A stretch of DNA of 64,000 nt from Verrucomicrobiota bacterium. GTDB lineage: Bacteria; Verrucomicrobiota; Verrucomicrobiia; Opitutales; UBA953. The number at the start of each line of letters is the position of its first letter. Within the stretch, counting starts at the first letter, position 1. The DNA is taken from NCBI GenBank assembly GCA_014193315.1, contig BJHS01000007.1, positions 62,001 through 126,000 on the forward strand, written 5' to 3'. The notes under the pieces are model-generated. The model searched no databases and had not been told where the DNA came from. It saw only the letters and a list, made by a program, of their open reading frames with translations. Positions 8,599 to 18,226 of this stretch are shown one piece after another. The translations under genes and the position numbers were made by a program.

Positions 8599-9915
8599 TC
8601 AGGGGCTGGCGGGGACCGCCCAGGGGAGGCAGAGGACCCGGAGCCGTTCCGGGATTATGGCTTCGACCCGGGTCCCGGTATCCTCGGCCTTGGCGGAGAG
8701 GACCGTGGCTCCGCTATGAATCTTGCCTAGGAGGGGGTATTGGTCGTGGGGGATGAGGAGGGTCATCCGGTGGTCCCGGTCGGCCGCGCACCGCTCCAGC
8801 ATCTCCAGCAGGGCAGGGATACCCTCCCCGGTGTGGGTGCTGATCAGGAACGAATCCGGGTGGGCCGCGAGGGTCTCCGCCCGCTCCACTTCATCCTCCA
8901 GTAGGTCGGCCTTGTTCAGGACGGTGATGACCGGTCGCTCGCCGGCACCGATTTCCTTCAAGACCTGCAAGGTCGTCTCGGCGTGCTTCATCCGTTCCGG
9001 CGAGGAAAGGTCGACCACGTGGAGGAGGAAGTCGGCCTGAATCGCCTCCTCGAGGGTCGCCTTGAACGCCTCCACGAGTCGGTGGGGTAGGCGGCGGACG
9101 AAGCCCACGGTGTCCGTCAGCAATAAGGCCCGCCCCGAAGGTAACTCCAGCCGGCGGGTCGTCGGGTCCAAGGTCGCGAAGAGTTGGTTGGCCGCGAAGA
9201 CGTCGGCCCCCGTGAGGCGGTTGAGCAGCGAAGATTTGCCGGCGTTGGTGTACCCGACGATTGAAAGGGTGGGTAGCGGGACGCGCTGGCGTTGCTTGCG
9301 TTGCGTGGCGCGCTGGGCCACGACGGACGCCAGCTCGCGGCGGACCTTGGCGATTTTATCGCGAATCTTGCGTTGATCCATTTCCATCTGGGTCTCGCCC
9401 GCGTCGCGTTGCATGGCGCCACCGCCCCGTTGACGGTCGAGGTGGGACCAGAGGCGCTTGAGTCGCGGCAGCATCTGCTCGAGCTGCGCCAGCTCGACCT
9501 GTAGCACGGCTTCGCGCGTCTTCGCGCGGGAGACAAAGATATCGAGGATGATTTCTTGGCGGTCGATGGCCTTGAGGCCGTTGGAGTCCTTCTCCCAGTT
9601 ACGCTGCTGGGCGGGTGTCAGTTCGTCGTCGAAGATGATCAGTCCGCATTCCTTGGCGTGGGCGAGGGCGGCGATCTCCTCCATCTTGCCCGAGCCGACA
9701 AGGTGGCGCGGGCTCTCCTCGCGGAGTTTGGCGATGAGGGAGCCACGGATCTCCACGCCCAGGTTGCCGACGAGCTCATGGAGCTCGTCGAGGAGTGACT
9801 GCGCCTCTTGGGCGGTCTCCCCTTGGCGTTGCAACCCGATCAAGATGGCCCGGTTGGCGCGGGCGAGGACCTCGGGGTCGTAGGGGTCGAAAGGCTTCGG
9901 CGCGGAGTCGGACAC
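8599..9915 (-). CDS. hflX: Ribosome-associated GTPase HflX
   Basis: A 438-aa HflX-family GTPase that splits or rescues stalled ribosomes. The N-terminal HflX domain contains HLVGSGKMEEIA and IIFDDELTPAQQRN. A coiled linker with the family signature GGGAMQRDAGETQ (about 164-176) leads to the G domain with P-loop GYTNAGKSS (221-229), DTVGFVRRLP and NKADL. The start is GTG. It is separated from the PSCyt1 gene by 56 bp. No hfq or hflKC genes are adjacent. Identity is firm. Confidence 0.96.
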   Translation of the reverse strand: MSDSAPKPFDPYDPEVLARANRAILIGLQRQGETAQEAQSLLDELHELVGNLGVEIRGSLIAKLREESPRHLVGSGKMEEIAALAHAKECGLIIFDDELTPAQQRNWEKDSNGLKAIDRQEIILDIFVSRAKTREAVLQVELAQLEQMLPRLKRLWSHLDRQRGGGAMQRDAGETQMEMDQRKIRDKIAKVRRELASVVAQRATQRKQRQRVPLPTLSIVGYTNAGKSSLLNRLTGADVFAANQLFATLDPTTRRLELPSGRALLLTDTVGFVRRLPHRLVEAFKATLEEAIQADFLLHVVDLSSPERMKHAETTLQVLKEIGAGERPVITVLNKADLLEDEVERAETLAAHPDSFLISTHTGEGIPALLEMLERCAADRDHRMTLLIPHDQYPLLGKIHSGATVLSAKAEDTGTRVEAIIPERLRVLCLPWAVPASP

Positions 9916-9977
9916 GTGGGACGGGACGGAGGGTCAAGCCTGCAGGGGTCCCGCCGGTCGGCAAAGCGAAACTTCCT

Positions 9978-11153
9978 TCACTTCAGCCAAAGCAACGGTT
10001 GGGTAATTGCCCGATTGCGGCGCACTTCCGGGTCCGTCGGGTCGCCGTCGAGGCGGCGCCAGAGGTCGACCGAAGCCGGGCGATCCAAAGCGACGCCCGC
10101 GAAGAGCAGAAAGACCGGCCGGGCGGGCCAACCTTCCCAGGCTTGGACATCCGGGGGGCGCGTCCATCGGGATTTGTCCTGCACGTAAGGCGTCATGAAC
10201 TCGGCACCCTTGGCTAGGCCGCGACCATCTGGGAGGGTGTAGTGCCAGTAGTTGGTGCCACCGTCGGTGGAGAGCACCCAGCCCAAGGTCGACAGGTTGT
10301 CCAATTGAAAGAGCGAGTAGGCGTAGGGCTTGGTTCGGGCGAGCTCGAGCGGGAAGCCGCCGTCCAGCGCCATCTGCATACCGATGAATTTTTGCGTGAA
10401 GCGGGCCTGGCATTCCCGGAGCGCGGCGGGGTCGCCGGTGAACTCGGCGAAGACCGCGACTTGGAGCCAGAAGGCGACGGCATGGTTGTTTTTCTCATTG
10501 GCCTCCTCCTTGCCGTTGTCGCTGGCCAGCATCCAGTCCTTGTAATCGCTGAACCATCGGCGCAGCCCGGCCGCGCGTTCCACGGTGAGCGCCCGCGAGC
10601 CGCGCAGGGCGGCGATGGCCTTGGGGATTTCGATTAAGTGGAGCGTGTCGATGATGCCGATGCCGCGGCCAGGGTTGCGACCGGGGATGGCCTGGGCGAA
10701 CTTGAGGTGCGGGTTCATCCGCGTCGACGGGTCGAGCAGGAAGGTGTCGAGGAACCGGACCGCGTGGGCCGCATACTTCTCCTCGTGCGTCAACCGGTAG
10801 GCGGCGGCGAGCGCAGCCACCTGGTCGCGGAAGGTGTTGAGGGCGTTACGGTGCGCACCGAAGTTCTCCGGGTTGGTCTGGCCGTCGCGCCGGAGGTAAG
10901 GCAGCCCGTTGGGTTTCGTGGGATCTGGCCACCAGTAGTCCCCGTTGGAATAGAAGTCGTTCCGGCCCCCTTCGCTGAGCTTGGCGGGGAACGACGTGAT
11001 CGTCAGGGGGGTGGCGTTGAGGGCACGTTCCGCCGCCGCGAGGATCCGGGGTCGCTCGTGGGTCGCGATCGCCGAGTCCGCCGGGGCTGCGGTCGGTGCG
11101 GAGCACCCGAGCAGCGTCCAGGCAAGCAGGCAGGCCGAGAGCAGGCGGGGCAT
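9978..11153 (-). CDS. Alginate-lyase-family lipoprotein
   Basis: A 391-aa predicted lipoprotein: signal peptide with lipobox LLGC at residues 14-17, then an (alpha/alpha)-barrel of the alginate lyase family (PF05426). Landmarks are DYWWPDPTKPNGLPY, the long helical repeat with NTFRDQVAALAAAYRLT, and the NNHAVAFWLQ segment where family members keep the catalytic Asn-His. It begins 3 bp after the stop of the large sugar-dehydrogenase/cytochrome gene, so they form one operon. Beta-elimination of alginate or another uronate glycan is inferred; several members of this clan act on other substrates or are uncharacterised. Confidence 0.85.
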   Translation of the reverse strand: MPRLLSACLLAWTLLGCSAPTAAPADSAIATHERPRILAAAERALNATPLTITSFPAKLSEGGRNDFYSNGDYWWPDPTKPNGLPYLRRDGQTNPENFGAHRNALNTFRDQVAALAAAYRLTHEEKYAAHAVRFLDTFLLDPSTRMNPHLKFAQAIPGRNPGRGIGIIDTLHLIEIPKAIAALRGSRALTVERAAGLRRWFSDYKDWMLASDNGKEEANEKNNHAVAFWLQVAVFAEFTGDPAALRECQARFTQKFIGMQMALDGGFPLELARTKPYAYSLFQLDNLSTLGWVLSTDGGTNYWHYTLPDGRGLAKGAEFMTPYVQDKSRWTRPPDVQAWEGWPARPVFLLFAGVALDRPASVDLWRRLDGDPTDPEVRRNRAITQPLLWLK

Positions 11154-11156
11154 CGG

Positions 11157-13841
11157 TCAGCGGTCGAATTGGACCCAGTCGATGTTCATCAAGCCGCCAC
11201 CCTTCTTCGGGTTGGTCAGCACGAGGTAGACGTCATGGCGTCCGGTCGAGGGACCTAGTGGAGCCTTGTTCTCGACGAGTTTATTCCAGTCGCCGGTGTA
11301 GGTGATGTCGACGGTCGCGAGCAGCGGGCCGGTCGGGGAATCCAGTCGGACTTCCACCTGGCTGCCTTTGGCCCCGCCAGTGGAGGCCAGGATGGTGATG
11401 CCCTTGCTGTTCGCGAGGTTGAGGCCGGTGAATTTCAGCGTCGCACCATGGTTGGTCGACCCGACGACTTTCCCGGCCTTCTTCCCGCCGTCGACCTCCG
11501 CGGACTCGGCCTCCAGTCGCCGATGCCGCAGGGTGACCGTTCCTTTACCCGACAGCGAGCCCGCGGGGCCGGCCCCGAGGTCGGTGTAGGTGGCTTCTAG
11601 GAGCAACGTGCCGGGCTTGCCGTCCTTCGGCGCGGTTACCTGCCCGTCGAGGCCGCGTGAGAGCGTCGGCCCGCCCTTGCCCTTCTCGAGGGCGAGGAGC
11701 CAGCGTAGCATGATGGCGACCTCATCCTCGGTGTGCTGCGGGTGGGCGAGCATCGGGATCTGCCCCCAGACGCCGCTACCGCCGAGGCGGACTTTCTGGT
11801 TGAGGAGTTCAGGCGCATCGGGCTGCTTGCGGTACTTGTCCGCGATCGCGAGGAAGGCTGGTCCGACCAGCGGGGTTTCCATGGCGTGGCAGTTGAGGCA
11901 ATCGCTCTGGCGCATCAAGGAGAGGCCCGGGTCCACCGCGGCGGCCTTGCCGTCCGCGGCGAGGAAGGTGGAGGTCACTAAGGTGCGGGCGCCGAACTCG
12001 ACGGGCTTGGCCTCCGAGGCACCATCCTCGGCGTCCTGCACCGCGACCTTGTAGTCGACTTTACCGCCGGGCGTGAAGAAGTCGCCATCCAGCGGGGTGA
12101 CGAAGCGTACGGCCGGGGCGTGGTTGCCGATGACGATGGGGACGCCGCGGGTGACGCTGGCGCCTTGGTCGTCCTTCACGGTGAGTTCGATCGTGAAGTT
12201 GCCGGGGGTGGCGATTTCCACGGCTAGTTCCTCGCCTTCGCCCAGCTGCTTATCGCCAGGTTGTAGCTTCCAAGCGAAGCTGAGTTTGCCGCCGTCGGGG
12301 TCGCGCGAGCCCTTGGCGGAGAGGGTGGTCTTCAGCGGGGCCGGGCCGGCCGAAGCCGAGAGGGCGAGCTTGGCCACGGGTGGCAAATTGCCGCGGAGGT
12401 AGGAAATCTTGTAGAGCGCCGAGTCCCGGTTGGCACCCCAGGTTTCGCCGTAGTCCAGGAGGTAGAGGCAACCATCAGGGCCGAAGGTCGCGTCGACTGG
12501 GCGCCGGAGGACGGTCGCGCCATTGTCGACCAAAGCCTTCTGCTTCTTCAGCTGGTCCTCGGTGTTGGCGGCGACGAAGGCCGTCGGCGCGAACGATTCG
12601 ATCCCGGCGAGGTCGGAGTGGGCGTCGAGGCGGGCCCACTTGATGAACGGGCGTTGCCAATCCCAGAATAACAGCGAGCGGTCGAAGTGCTTCGGGAAGC
12701 CATTGGTCCGTTCAAAGGATTCTTGCCAGTAGAAGACCGGGCCGGCACAGGCGGTGCGGCCGCCTTCGCCGAGCTCGGGCCACTTCTCCGAGACCGCGTA
12801 AGGCCAGTAGAGGAAAGCCGGGACGGCGGGCGGCAGTTCGACGAGCCCCGTGTTGTTACGGCTCTTGTTGAGCGGCGCTTTCGGGTCGAAGAGCGGACCG
12901 ACCTTCTTGGTCTCGTAATCGTATTCCGCGTAAGGGGAATTGTTGCCCACGAACAGCGGGTACCCGAAGTTGCCGGCCTGCTTGGCCTGGTTGATCTCGT
13001 CGTAGCCCCGCGAGCCGCGGGGCCCGTCGTTACGAGCGTCGGGACCCACCTCGCCCCAGTAGATGAAGCCGGTCTTCGGGTCGATGCTGAGGCGCCAGGG
13101 GTTGCGCGTGCCCATGGCGAAGATTTCGGCGCGGGTCTTCGGGGTGCCCGGCTTGAAGAGGTTGCCCGGAGGAATCGAGTAGGTGGCGTCGTCGTGGACG
13201 CGGATGCGGTTCACCTTGCCCACGAGGGTGTTCGTGTTGGCCGAGGTGCGTTGGCCGTCGAAGGCCTCCTTGCCGACCCGTTGGTCAAGCGGGCCAAAGC
13301 CCTGGCTGTCGCCGAAGGGGCTGGTGTTGTCGCCGGTCGAGAAAAACAAGCACCCATCAGGGCCGAACTTGAGGGTGGCGCCATGGTGGCAACATTGCAG
13401 GCGCTGTTCCTCGTACTTCAGGATGACTTTCTCGCTGCCCGCCACCAGTTTGTCGCCTTTCACTTCGAAGCGGGAGAGGTTCTGGCCATCGAAGCCGAGG
13501 GGGGAGTAGATGAAGTAGATCCAGCCGTTCTGCGCGAACTTCGGGTCGAGCGCGAAGGCGAGGAAGCCGTTTTCCTGCTGCTTGAAGGATTCGATCTCGG
13601 CGACGAGCGTCACGCGCTTGGTCTTGGGGTCGTAGATCTTCAGCGCCCCGGTGTACTCGTTGAACCAGATGCGTCCATCGGGCCCGAGCTCGAGGTGCAT
13701 CGGTTGCGGCAGGCCTTCGAGCAGCTTCTCCACCTTGAAGCGGGCGTCCTCCGGCGGAGCCTCGGCCGCTCGGCTAGTGGGCGCGAGGGCCAGCACGGCG
13801 GCACCGAGGAGGGAAAGAAAGCGGGAGGGGGAGGGAGCCAT
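11157..13841 (-). CDS. Secreted sugar dehydrogenase (GSDH)-PKD-cytochrome c-CBM multidomain protein
   Basis: An 894-aa exported modular protein. Order: signal peptide (1-26); six-bladed propeller of the PQQ-type glucose/sorbosone dehydrogenase family (about 35-470), with LQCCHHGATLKFGPDG and GTRNPWRLSIDP; PKD-like domain (about 490-575) around SRDPDGGKLSFAWKL; cytochrome c segment (about 630-720) with CLNCHAMETPLVGPAF and an MLAHP loop; C-terminal CBM6-like carbohydrate-binding domain. Propeller and cytochrome together suggest periplasmic oxidation of sugars on a captured glycan with direct electron transfer. The ATG at 13841 starts the signal peptide. The alginate-lyase-family gene follows 3 bp downstream. 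PQQ dependence is inferred, not visible. Confidence 0.88.
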   Translation of the reverse strand: MAPSPSRFLSLLGAAVLALAPTSRAAEAPPEDARFKVEKLLEGLPQPMHLELGPDGRIWFNEYTGALKIYDPKTKRVTLVAEIESFKQQENGFLAFALDPKFAQNGWIYFIYSPLGFDGQNLSRFEVKGDKLVAGSEKVILKYEEQRLQCCHHGATLKFGPDGCLFFSTGDNTSPFGDSQGFGPLDQRVGKEAFDGQRTSANTNTLVGKVNRIRVHDDATYSIPPGNLFKPGTPKTRAEIFAMGTRNPWRLSIDPKTGFIYWGEVGPDARNDGPRGSRGYDEINQAKQAGNFGYPLFVGNNSPYAEYDYETKKVGPLFDPKAPLNKSRNNTGLVELPPAVPAFLYWPYAVSEKWPELGEGGRTACAGPVFYWQESFERTNGFPKHFDRSLLFWDWQRPFIKWARLDAHSDLAGIESFAPTAFVAANTEDQLKKQKALVDNGATVLRRPVDATFGPDGCLYLLDYGETWGANRDSALYKISYLRGNLPPVAKLALSASAGPAPLKTTLSAKGSRDPDGGKLSFAWKLQPGDKQLGEGEELAVEIATPGNFTIELTVKDDQGASVTRGVPIVIGNHAPAVRFVTPLDGDFFTPGGKVDYKVAVQDAEDGASEAKPVEFGARTLVTSTFLAADGKAAAVDPGLSLMRQSDCLNCHAMETPLVGPAFLAIADKYRKQPDAPELLNQKVRLGGSGVWGQIPMLAHPQHTEDEVAIMLRWLLALEKGKGGPTLSRGLDGQVTAPKDGKPGTLLLEATYTDLGAGPAGSLSGKGTVTLRHRRLEAESAEVDGGKKAGKVVGSTNHGATLKFTGLNLANSKGITILASTGGAKGSQVEVRLDSPTGPLLATVDITYTGDWNKLVENKAPLGPSTGRHDVYLVLTNPKKGGGLMNIDWVQFDR

Positions 13842-13941
13842 GGAGAGGTGACCTTGGAGTGGGGAGGGGGTTCCCGCAGGGTTAGGAAAAAACGGGGGAG
13901 GGCAAGGGTGCGTGAGGCGTTTGGATGCAGGGGGCAGGGGA

Positions 13942-14070
13942 GTAGGTATTAGGTAGTGGGTTTTAGGGACGGGGTGTAAGGGAGAAGCCGCCCGGGAGGG
14001 CAGGCAGGCGACTGGGCATGGGCTCACGAGGGGTTGGTGAATCGCCCAACCCCCAACCCCTAATCCCTTT
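13942..14070. repeat. Intergenic degenerate heptamer island A (inverted arms)
   Basis: Six consecutive 7-nt units run from 13942 to 13983, for example TTAGGTA (13949-13955) and TTAGGGA (13963-13969). The opposing arm at 14043-14063 has three C-rich units (CGCCCAA, CCCCCAA, CCCCTAA) that read TTAGGGG, TTGGGGG and TTGGGCG on the other strand. The arms thus face each other like a loose inverted repeat between the sugar-dehydrogenase gene and sufT. No reading frame of credible coding quality crosses it. Confidence 0.65.
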
Positions 14071-14074
14071 TCGG

Positions 14075-14701
14075 TCAGATCAGCCCCAACTGCATCTTCC
14101 CGTCTTCGGAGATCATGGTCTGGGTCCACGGCGGGTCCCAGACGATGTCGACGCGGGCTTGGTTGACGCCTGGTACCGCCAGCACCCGATTGCGGGCGTC
14201 CTCGGCGATTACCGGCCCCATGCCGCAACCCGGCGCGGTCAGGGTCATGGCGACGACGACGCTATGTCGGTCGGCGGAGCCTTCGAGCGGATCAACCTTA
14301 AGCGAATACACCAGACCAAGGTCGACGATGTTCACCGGAATCTCAGGGTCGAAGACCTTCTTGAGGCTATCCCAGACGGCTTCGTCGGACGGCTTGCCGG
14401 TGTGGCCGGGGTGTTCGGCGGTGCCCACCGAGCCGTAGGCGTCGGTCTTGCCCTCGTTCTCGGTCGCGTCCGTGGGCGCGCTTTCGCTCAAGGCGTCGGC
14501 GTCGACTCCCTTGATGCGGAACATGCCGCTATCGCACACGACGGTGAAGTTGCCGCCAAGTCGGTGGGTGATGGTGACCTTGGTGCCGGCGGGTAGCACG
14601 GCGGGCTCGCCGGCGGGGATTACGGTGGCCGCGACGTCGCGCGTCAGGTTACGGTCGTGCGGGCTGGGCGCGTGGCGGTGGCCGGTGGTGTCGTCGCTCA
14701 T
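14075..14701 (-). CDS. sufT: SufT-like Fe-S assembly protein (DUF59/MIP18 domain)
   Basis: A 208-aa protein with a C-terminal DUF59/PaaD-like domain from about residue 100. The motif [16 protein letters not shown] and the conserved cysteine in [11 protein letters not shown] are the hallmarks of the SufT/MIP18 group, which assists Fe-S cluster maturation or transfer. The N-terminal half (about 1-95) carries a beta-rich extension with [16 protein letters not shown], seen in SufT proteins of this kind. The start lies 2 bp after the sufD stop, so it is the last gene of the suf operon. Confidence 0.9.
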   Translation of the reverse strand: MSDDTTGHRHAPSPHDRNLTRDVAATVIPAGEPAVLPAGTKVTITHRLGGNFTVVCDSGMFRIKGVDADALSESAPTDATENEGKTDAYGSVGTAEHPGHTGKPSDEAVWDSLKKVFDPEIPVNIVDLGLVYSLKVDPLEGSADRHSVVVAMTLTAPGCGMGPVIAEDARNRVLAVPGVNQARVDIVWDPPWTQTMISEDGKMQLGLI

Positions 14702-14703
14702 GA

Positions 14704-16029
14704 TCAGGCGTGGTGGAATTTGCCGCGGAGCATGCCGCGGACGGACTCGGTCGCCTCGGCGTGGCCGACCTTGGCGAGGACTTCCTCGAGGAAGCCTTGG
14801 GCCAGGAGTTCTTGGGCGACGGCCAGCGGGATGCCGCGGGTGCGCAGGTAGAAGAGCTCCTCGGGCGAGACCTGCCCGGTCGTCGCGCCGTGCGAGCACT
14901 TGACGTCGTTGGCCTCGATCTCGAGACCCGGCAGGGAGTCGGCCTCGGCCTCCGGCGAGAGCAGAAGGTTGCGATTTGTCTGGTAGGCGTCGGTGCGCTG
15001 CGCGTCGGGATCGACCTTGATGAGGCCGGAGAAGATCGTGCGGGCTTTGCCGAGCAGGGCGTTCTTGAAGAGGAGGTCGGACTTCGCCTGACCGGCGGCG
15101 TGGACCTGCAGGGTGCGTTGGTCGAACTCCTGGTCGCCGGAGGCGACGCTGATGCCGTAGAGGCGGACATCCGCCCCCGGGCCGTCGATGCGCACCGTGT
15201 TCTCGAGGCGGGCCCGGCGGGCGCCGACCGCGGCGTTGACCGAACTGATGAGCGCGTCGCGGCCGCCGCAGGTGTTGTCGACCTGGAAGGATTGGGTCGC
15301 GGAGCCCCAGGCTTGCACGGCTAGCCGATGGACCTGGGCCCCGGTGCCGGCGTGGATGTCCGCGGCCGAGATCGCGAGCGCCCGTTGGTCGGGGCGGGCC
15401 GCGAGGTGGAAGTCATGGACGTCGGCCTTGGCCCGCTCGCCCGCGATGATTAGGGCGTGAGGGAAGACCGCGACGCCTTCGGTGAGCGTCCAGGTGACGG
15501 CGACGAAGGGTTGTTTCACCTCGACGCCCTTGGGGACATGGAGGACGTAGCCGGCCCGCAGCCAAGCCCGGTGCAGCGCGCCGAACTTATCGCCTCCGAG
15601 GAGGATCGGGTGCTTGAGCAGGTGCTCCTGCAGGAGGGCGGGGTGGGTGCGGATGGCATCCTCGAGTGAGGCGAAGACCACGCCTTGGGCGATGAGCTCG
15701 GGGGCGAGCGTCGGCTTCAGCACACAATGCCCATCGACGTGCACGATGAGTCCGGCCGCGTCCGAGATGAGGCGGGAGCGGGCGATGAGGTCCGCGGCCT
15801 GCGGGGCGGTGGGGGCTGGCGCCGGGGCATACCCCTCGAGCGATAGCGAGCGCGTGTCGGAGAAACGCCACTTCTCGTCGTCGCGGCGGGGCAACGGGAG
15901 GGATTGGAAGGTGTGCCAGCCCTGCTGACGCAGGATGGCGAACCAATCCTGCGCCCGGAACTGGGCGGTCTCGGCGGACTGCCTCGCGGCGTCGAGGATG
16001 CCGGCGGGGGCGGGGGCGACGACGTTCAT
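14704..16029 (-). CDS. sufD: Fe-S cluster assembly protein SufD
   Basis: A 441-aa scaffold subunit that pairs with SufB on SufC. The beta-helix core and the C-terminal SufBD signature ([27 protein letters not shown], split here as [10 protein letters not shown] and ELFYLRTRG) are present, including the His implicated in cluster assembly in E. coli SufD. The ATG overlaps the sufB stop by 4 bp (ATGA), a strong sign of translational coupling and the reason for this start. An upstream in-frame extension lies inside sufB. Confidence 0.95.
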   Translation of the reverse strand: MNVVAPAPAGILDAARQSAETAQFRAQDWFAILRQQGWHTFQSLPLPRRDDEKWRFSDTRSLSLEGYAPAPAPTAPQAADLIARSRLISDAAGLIVHVDGHCVLKPTLAPELIAQGVVFASLEDAIRTHPALLQEHLLKHPILLGGDKFGALHRAWLRAGYVLHVPKGVEVKQPFVAVTWTLTEGVAVFPHALIIAGERAKADVHDFHLAARPDQRALAISAADIHAGTGAQVHRLAVQAWGSATQSFQVDNTCGGRDALISSVNAAVGARRARLENTVRIDGPGADVRLYGISVASGDQEFDQRTLQVHAAGQAKSDLLFKNALLGKARTIFSGLIKVDPDAQRTDAYQTNRNLLLSPEAEADSLPGLEIEANDVKCSHGATTGQVSPEELFYLRTRGIPLAVAQELLAQGFLEEVLAKVGHAEATESVRGMLRGKFHHA

Positions 16030-17453
16030 CCGACGGACCCTTCCATCTGCAACTCGATCAGGCGCTTGAGCTCGACGGAGTATTCCATGGGGAACTCCTT
16101 GACCAGGTCGTTGACGAAGCCGTTCACGGCGAGGGACATCGCTTCGCCTTCCGACAGGCCGCGCTGCATCATGTAGAAGATCTGTTCGGCCGAGACCTTC
16201 GAGACGCTCGCTTCGTGCTGGACGGAGTTCTTGCGGCCGCGGACGGAGATCGCCGGATAGGTGTCGGTGCGGCTGTGCTCGTTGATGAGCAGCGCGTCGC
16301 ACTCGGTATTATTACGGCAGTTCGAGAGGGTCTTCGGGATGTGGACCAGGCCACGGTAGGTCGAACGGCCTTGGCCGACGGAGATGGACTTCGCGATGAT
16401 GTTCGAGGTCGTGTCATCGGCCGCGTGGATCATTTTGGCGCCGGTGTCCTGGTGCTGGCCATCGTTGGCCAGTGCGATGGAGAGCACCTCGCCGCGGGCG
16501 CGCTTGCCGCGCAGGACCACGCCGGGGTACTTCATCGTCAGGCGGGAACCGATGTTGCAATCGATCCAGCGGACTTCGGCGTCCTCTTCGGCCACGCCGC
16601 GCTTCGTCACGAGATTGAAGACGTTGGCGGACCAGTTCTGGACGGTGATGTACTGAATCTTCGCGCCCTTGAGGGCGACGAGCTCGACGACCGCGGAGTG
16701 CAGGGTGGCGGTCTCGAACTTGGGGGCAGTGCAGCCCTCCATGTAGGTCACTTCGGCGCCTTCGTCGGCGATGATGAGCGTGCGCTCGAACTGGCCGAAG
16801 TTCTCGGCGTTGATGCGGAAGTAGGCCTGCAGAGGCTGGGCGACCTTCACCCCCTTTGGGATGTAGATGAACGAGCCGCCGGAGAAGACCGCGGAATTGA
16901 GGGCGGAGAACTTGTTATCGCCGATCGGGATGACCTTGCCAAACCACTTGCGGAAGATCTCCGGATGGTCGCGGAGGCCTTCGGTCGGGCCGCAGAAGAT
17001 GACGCCGAGTTTTTCGAGTTCCTCCTTCATGCGGGAGTAGACGGCCTCGGAGTCGAACTGGGCCTCCACGCCGGCGAGGAACTTACGTTCCGACTCCGGG
17101 ATGCCGAGGCGTTCGAAGGTCTTCTTCACGTCGTCGGGGACTTCTTCCCACGTGCGGACGGGCTTCTGGCCCTTGGAGAGGTAGTAGCGGATGTCCTCAA
17201 ACTTGATGTTCTCGAGGTCGGCCGTGGCCCAATGCGTCGGCATCGGCATGTCCTGGAAGATCTTTAGGGACTTCTGGCGGAACTCGCGGATCCATTCCTC
17301 CTCGCCCTTGACCTTGGCGATATAGTCCACGGTCGCGGCGCTGAGGCCCACTCCGGCGTCGAAGGTATAGTTTTCCGCGTATTTGAAGTCGCCCTTGGAG
17401 CGATCGACTTCGATTGCTTCGCGCTGCGCCTGGGATTCGTCGATTTCGGCCAT
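16026..17453 (-). CDS. sufB: Fe-S cluster assembly protein SufB
   Basis: A 475-aa SufB scaffold, normal length. Typical segments are [54 protein letters not shown] and the catalytic-region [14 protein letters not shown], whose Cys is the cluster/persulfide site in SufB. The ATG at 17453 lies 5 bp after the sufC stop. It partners the downstream sufD. No sufS, sufE or sufU gene is present in the window, so sulfur must be supplied from another locus. Confidence 0.97.
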   Translation of the reverse strand: MAEIDESQAQREAIEVDRSKGDFKYAENYTFDAGVGLSAATVDYIAKVKGEEEWIREFRQKSLKIFQDMPMPTHWATADLENIKFEDIRYYLSKGQKPVRTWEEVPDDVKKTFERLGIPESERKFLAGVEAQFDSEAVYSRMKEELEKLGVIFCGPTEGLRDHPEIFRKWFGKVIPIGDNKFSALNSAVFSGGSFIYIPKGVKVAQPLQAYFRINAENFGQFERTLIIADEGAEVTYMEGCTAPKFETATLHSAVVELVALKGAKIQYITVQNWSANVFNLVTKRGVAEEDAEVRWIDCNIGSRLTMKYPGVVLRGKRARGEVLSIALANDGQHQDTGAKMIHAADDTTSNIIAKSISVGQGRSTYRGLVHIPKTLSNCRNNTECDALLINEHSRTDTYPAISVRGRKNSVQHEASVSKVSAEQIFYMMQRGLSEGEAMSLAVNGFVNDLVKEFPMEYSVELKRLIELQMEGSVG

Positions 17454-17458
17454 CTGGT

Positions 17459-18217
17459 TTAGGCGGAGGCGAGTTCGGTTTTCACCCAATCATAGCCCTT
17501 GGCTTCGAGTTCGAGGGCGAGCTCCTTGGGGCCGCTGTGTACGATGCGGCCGTCCCACATGATGTGGACGCGGTCCGGGACGATGTAGTCGAGCAGGCGT
17601 TGGTAGTGGGTGATCACGCAGAAGCCGGTGGCCGGGCCGCGCATGGCGTTCACGCCCTCGGAGACGATGCGGAGTGCGTCGATGTCGAGGCCGGAGTCGG
17701 TCTCGTCGAGCACGGCATACTTCGGTTTAAGCATCATCAGCTGGAGGATCTCACAGCGCTTCTTCTCGCCGCCGGAGAAGCCTTCGTTGACGAAGCGGGA
17801 GGTGAACTTCCGGTCCATCTTGAGGGCGTCCATCTTTGCGTAGAGCTCGGTGTAGTAGGCCTTGGCGTCGAAGGGCGCACCTTTGACCTGGCGGGCGACG
17901 ATGGCGGCGCGGATGAAATTGGCGATGGTCACGCCGGGGATTTCGCTCGGGTATTGGAACGCGAGGAACAGGCCGGCGCGCGCGATGGCGTCGGGCTCCT
18001 TTCCGAGCAGTTCCTCGCCGTCGAGCAAGGCCGAGCCGGAGTGCACGGTGTAGTCGGGATGGCCGGCGAGGACCTTGGCGAGCGTGCTCTTGCCGGTGCC
18101 GTTGGGCCCCATGATGGCATGCACCTCTCCCTTCGGGATGGTGAGGCAGAAGTCCTTGAGGATCGGGCGGTCGCCAATCGCGGCGTTCAGGTTATGGATG
18201 GCAAGTTGGTCGGGCAT
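17459..18217 (-). CDS. sufC: Fe-S assembly ATPase SufC
   Basis: A 252-aa ABC-type cytosolic ATPase that energises the SufBCD scaffold. Walker [10 protein letters not shown] at 37-45, the SufC-type signature [11 protein letters not shown], and the Walker B region [15 protein letters not shown] are all intact. It begins 9 bp after the Fur-family regulator stop, which places regulator and suf genes in one transcript. Confidence 0.97.
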   Translation of the reverse strand: MPDQLAIHNLNAAIGDRPILKDFCLTIPKGEVHAIMGPNGTGKSTLAKVLAGHPDYTVHSGSALLDGEELLGKEPDAIARAGLFLAFQYPSEIPGVTIANFIRAAIVARQVKGAPFDAKAYYTELYAKMDALKMDRKFTSRFVNEGFSGGEKKRCEILQLMMLKPKYAVLDETDSGLDIDALRIVSEGVNAMRGPATGFCVITHYQRLLDYIVPDRVHIMWDGRIVHSGPKELALELEAKGYDWVKTELASA

Positions 18218-18226
18218 GGGCGCAGG

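Noticed and set aside
11157-14228. Longer start of the sugar-dehydrogenase gene through the repeat island and into sufT
   Set aside because: The extension is low-complexity repeat translation; a clear signal peptide begins at 13841.
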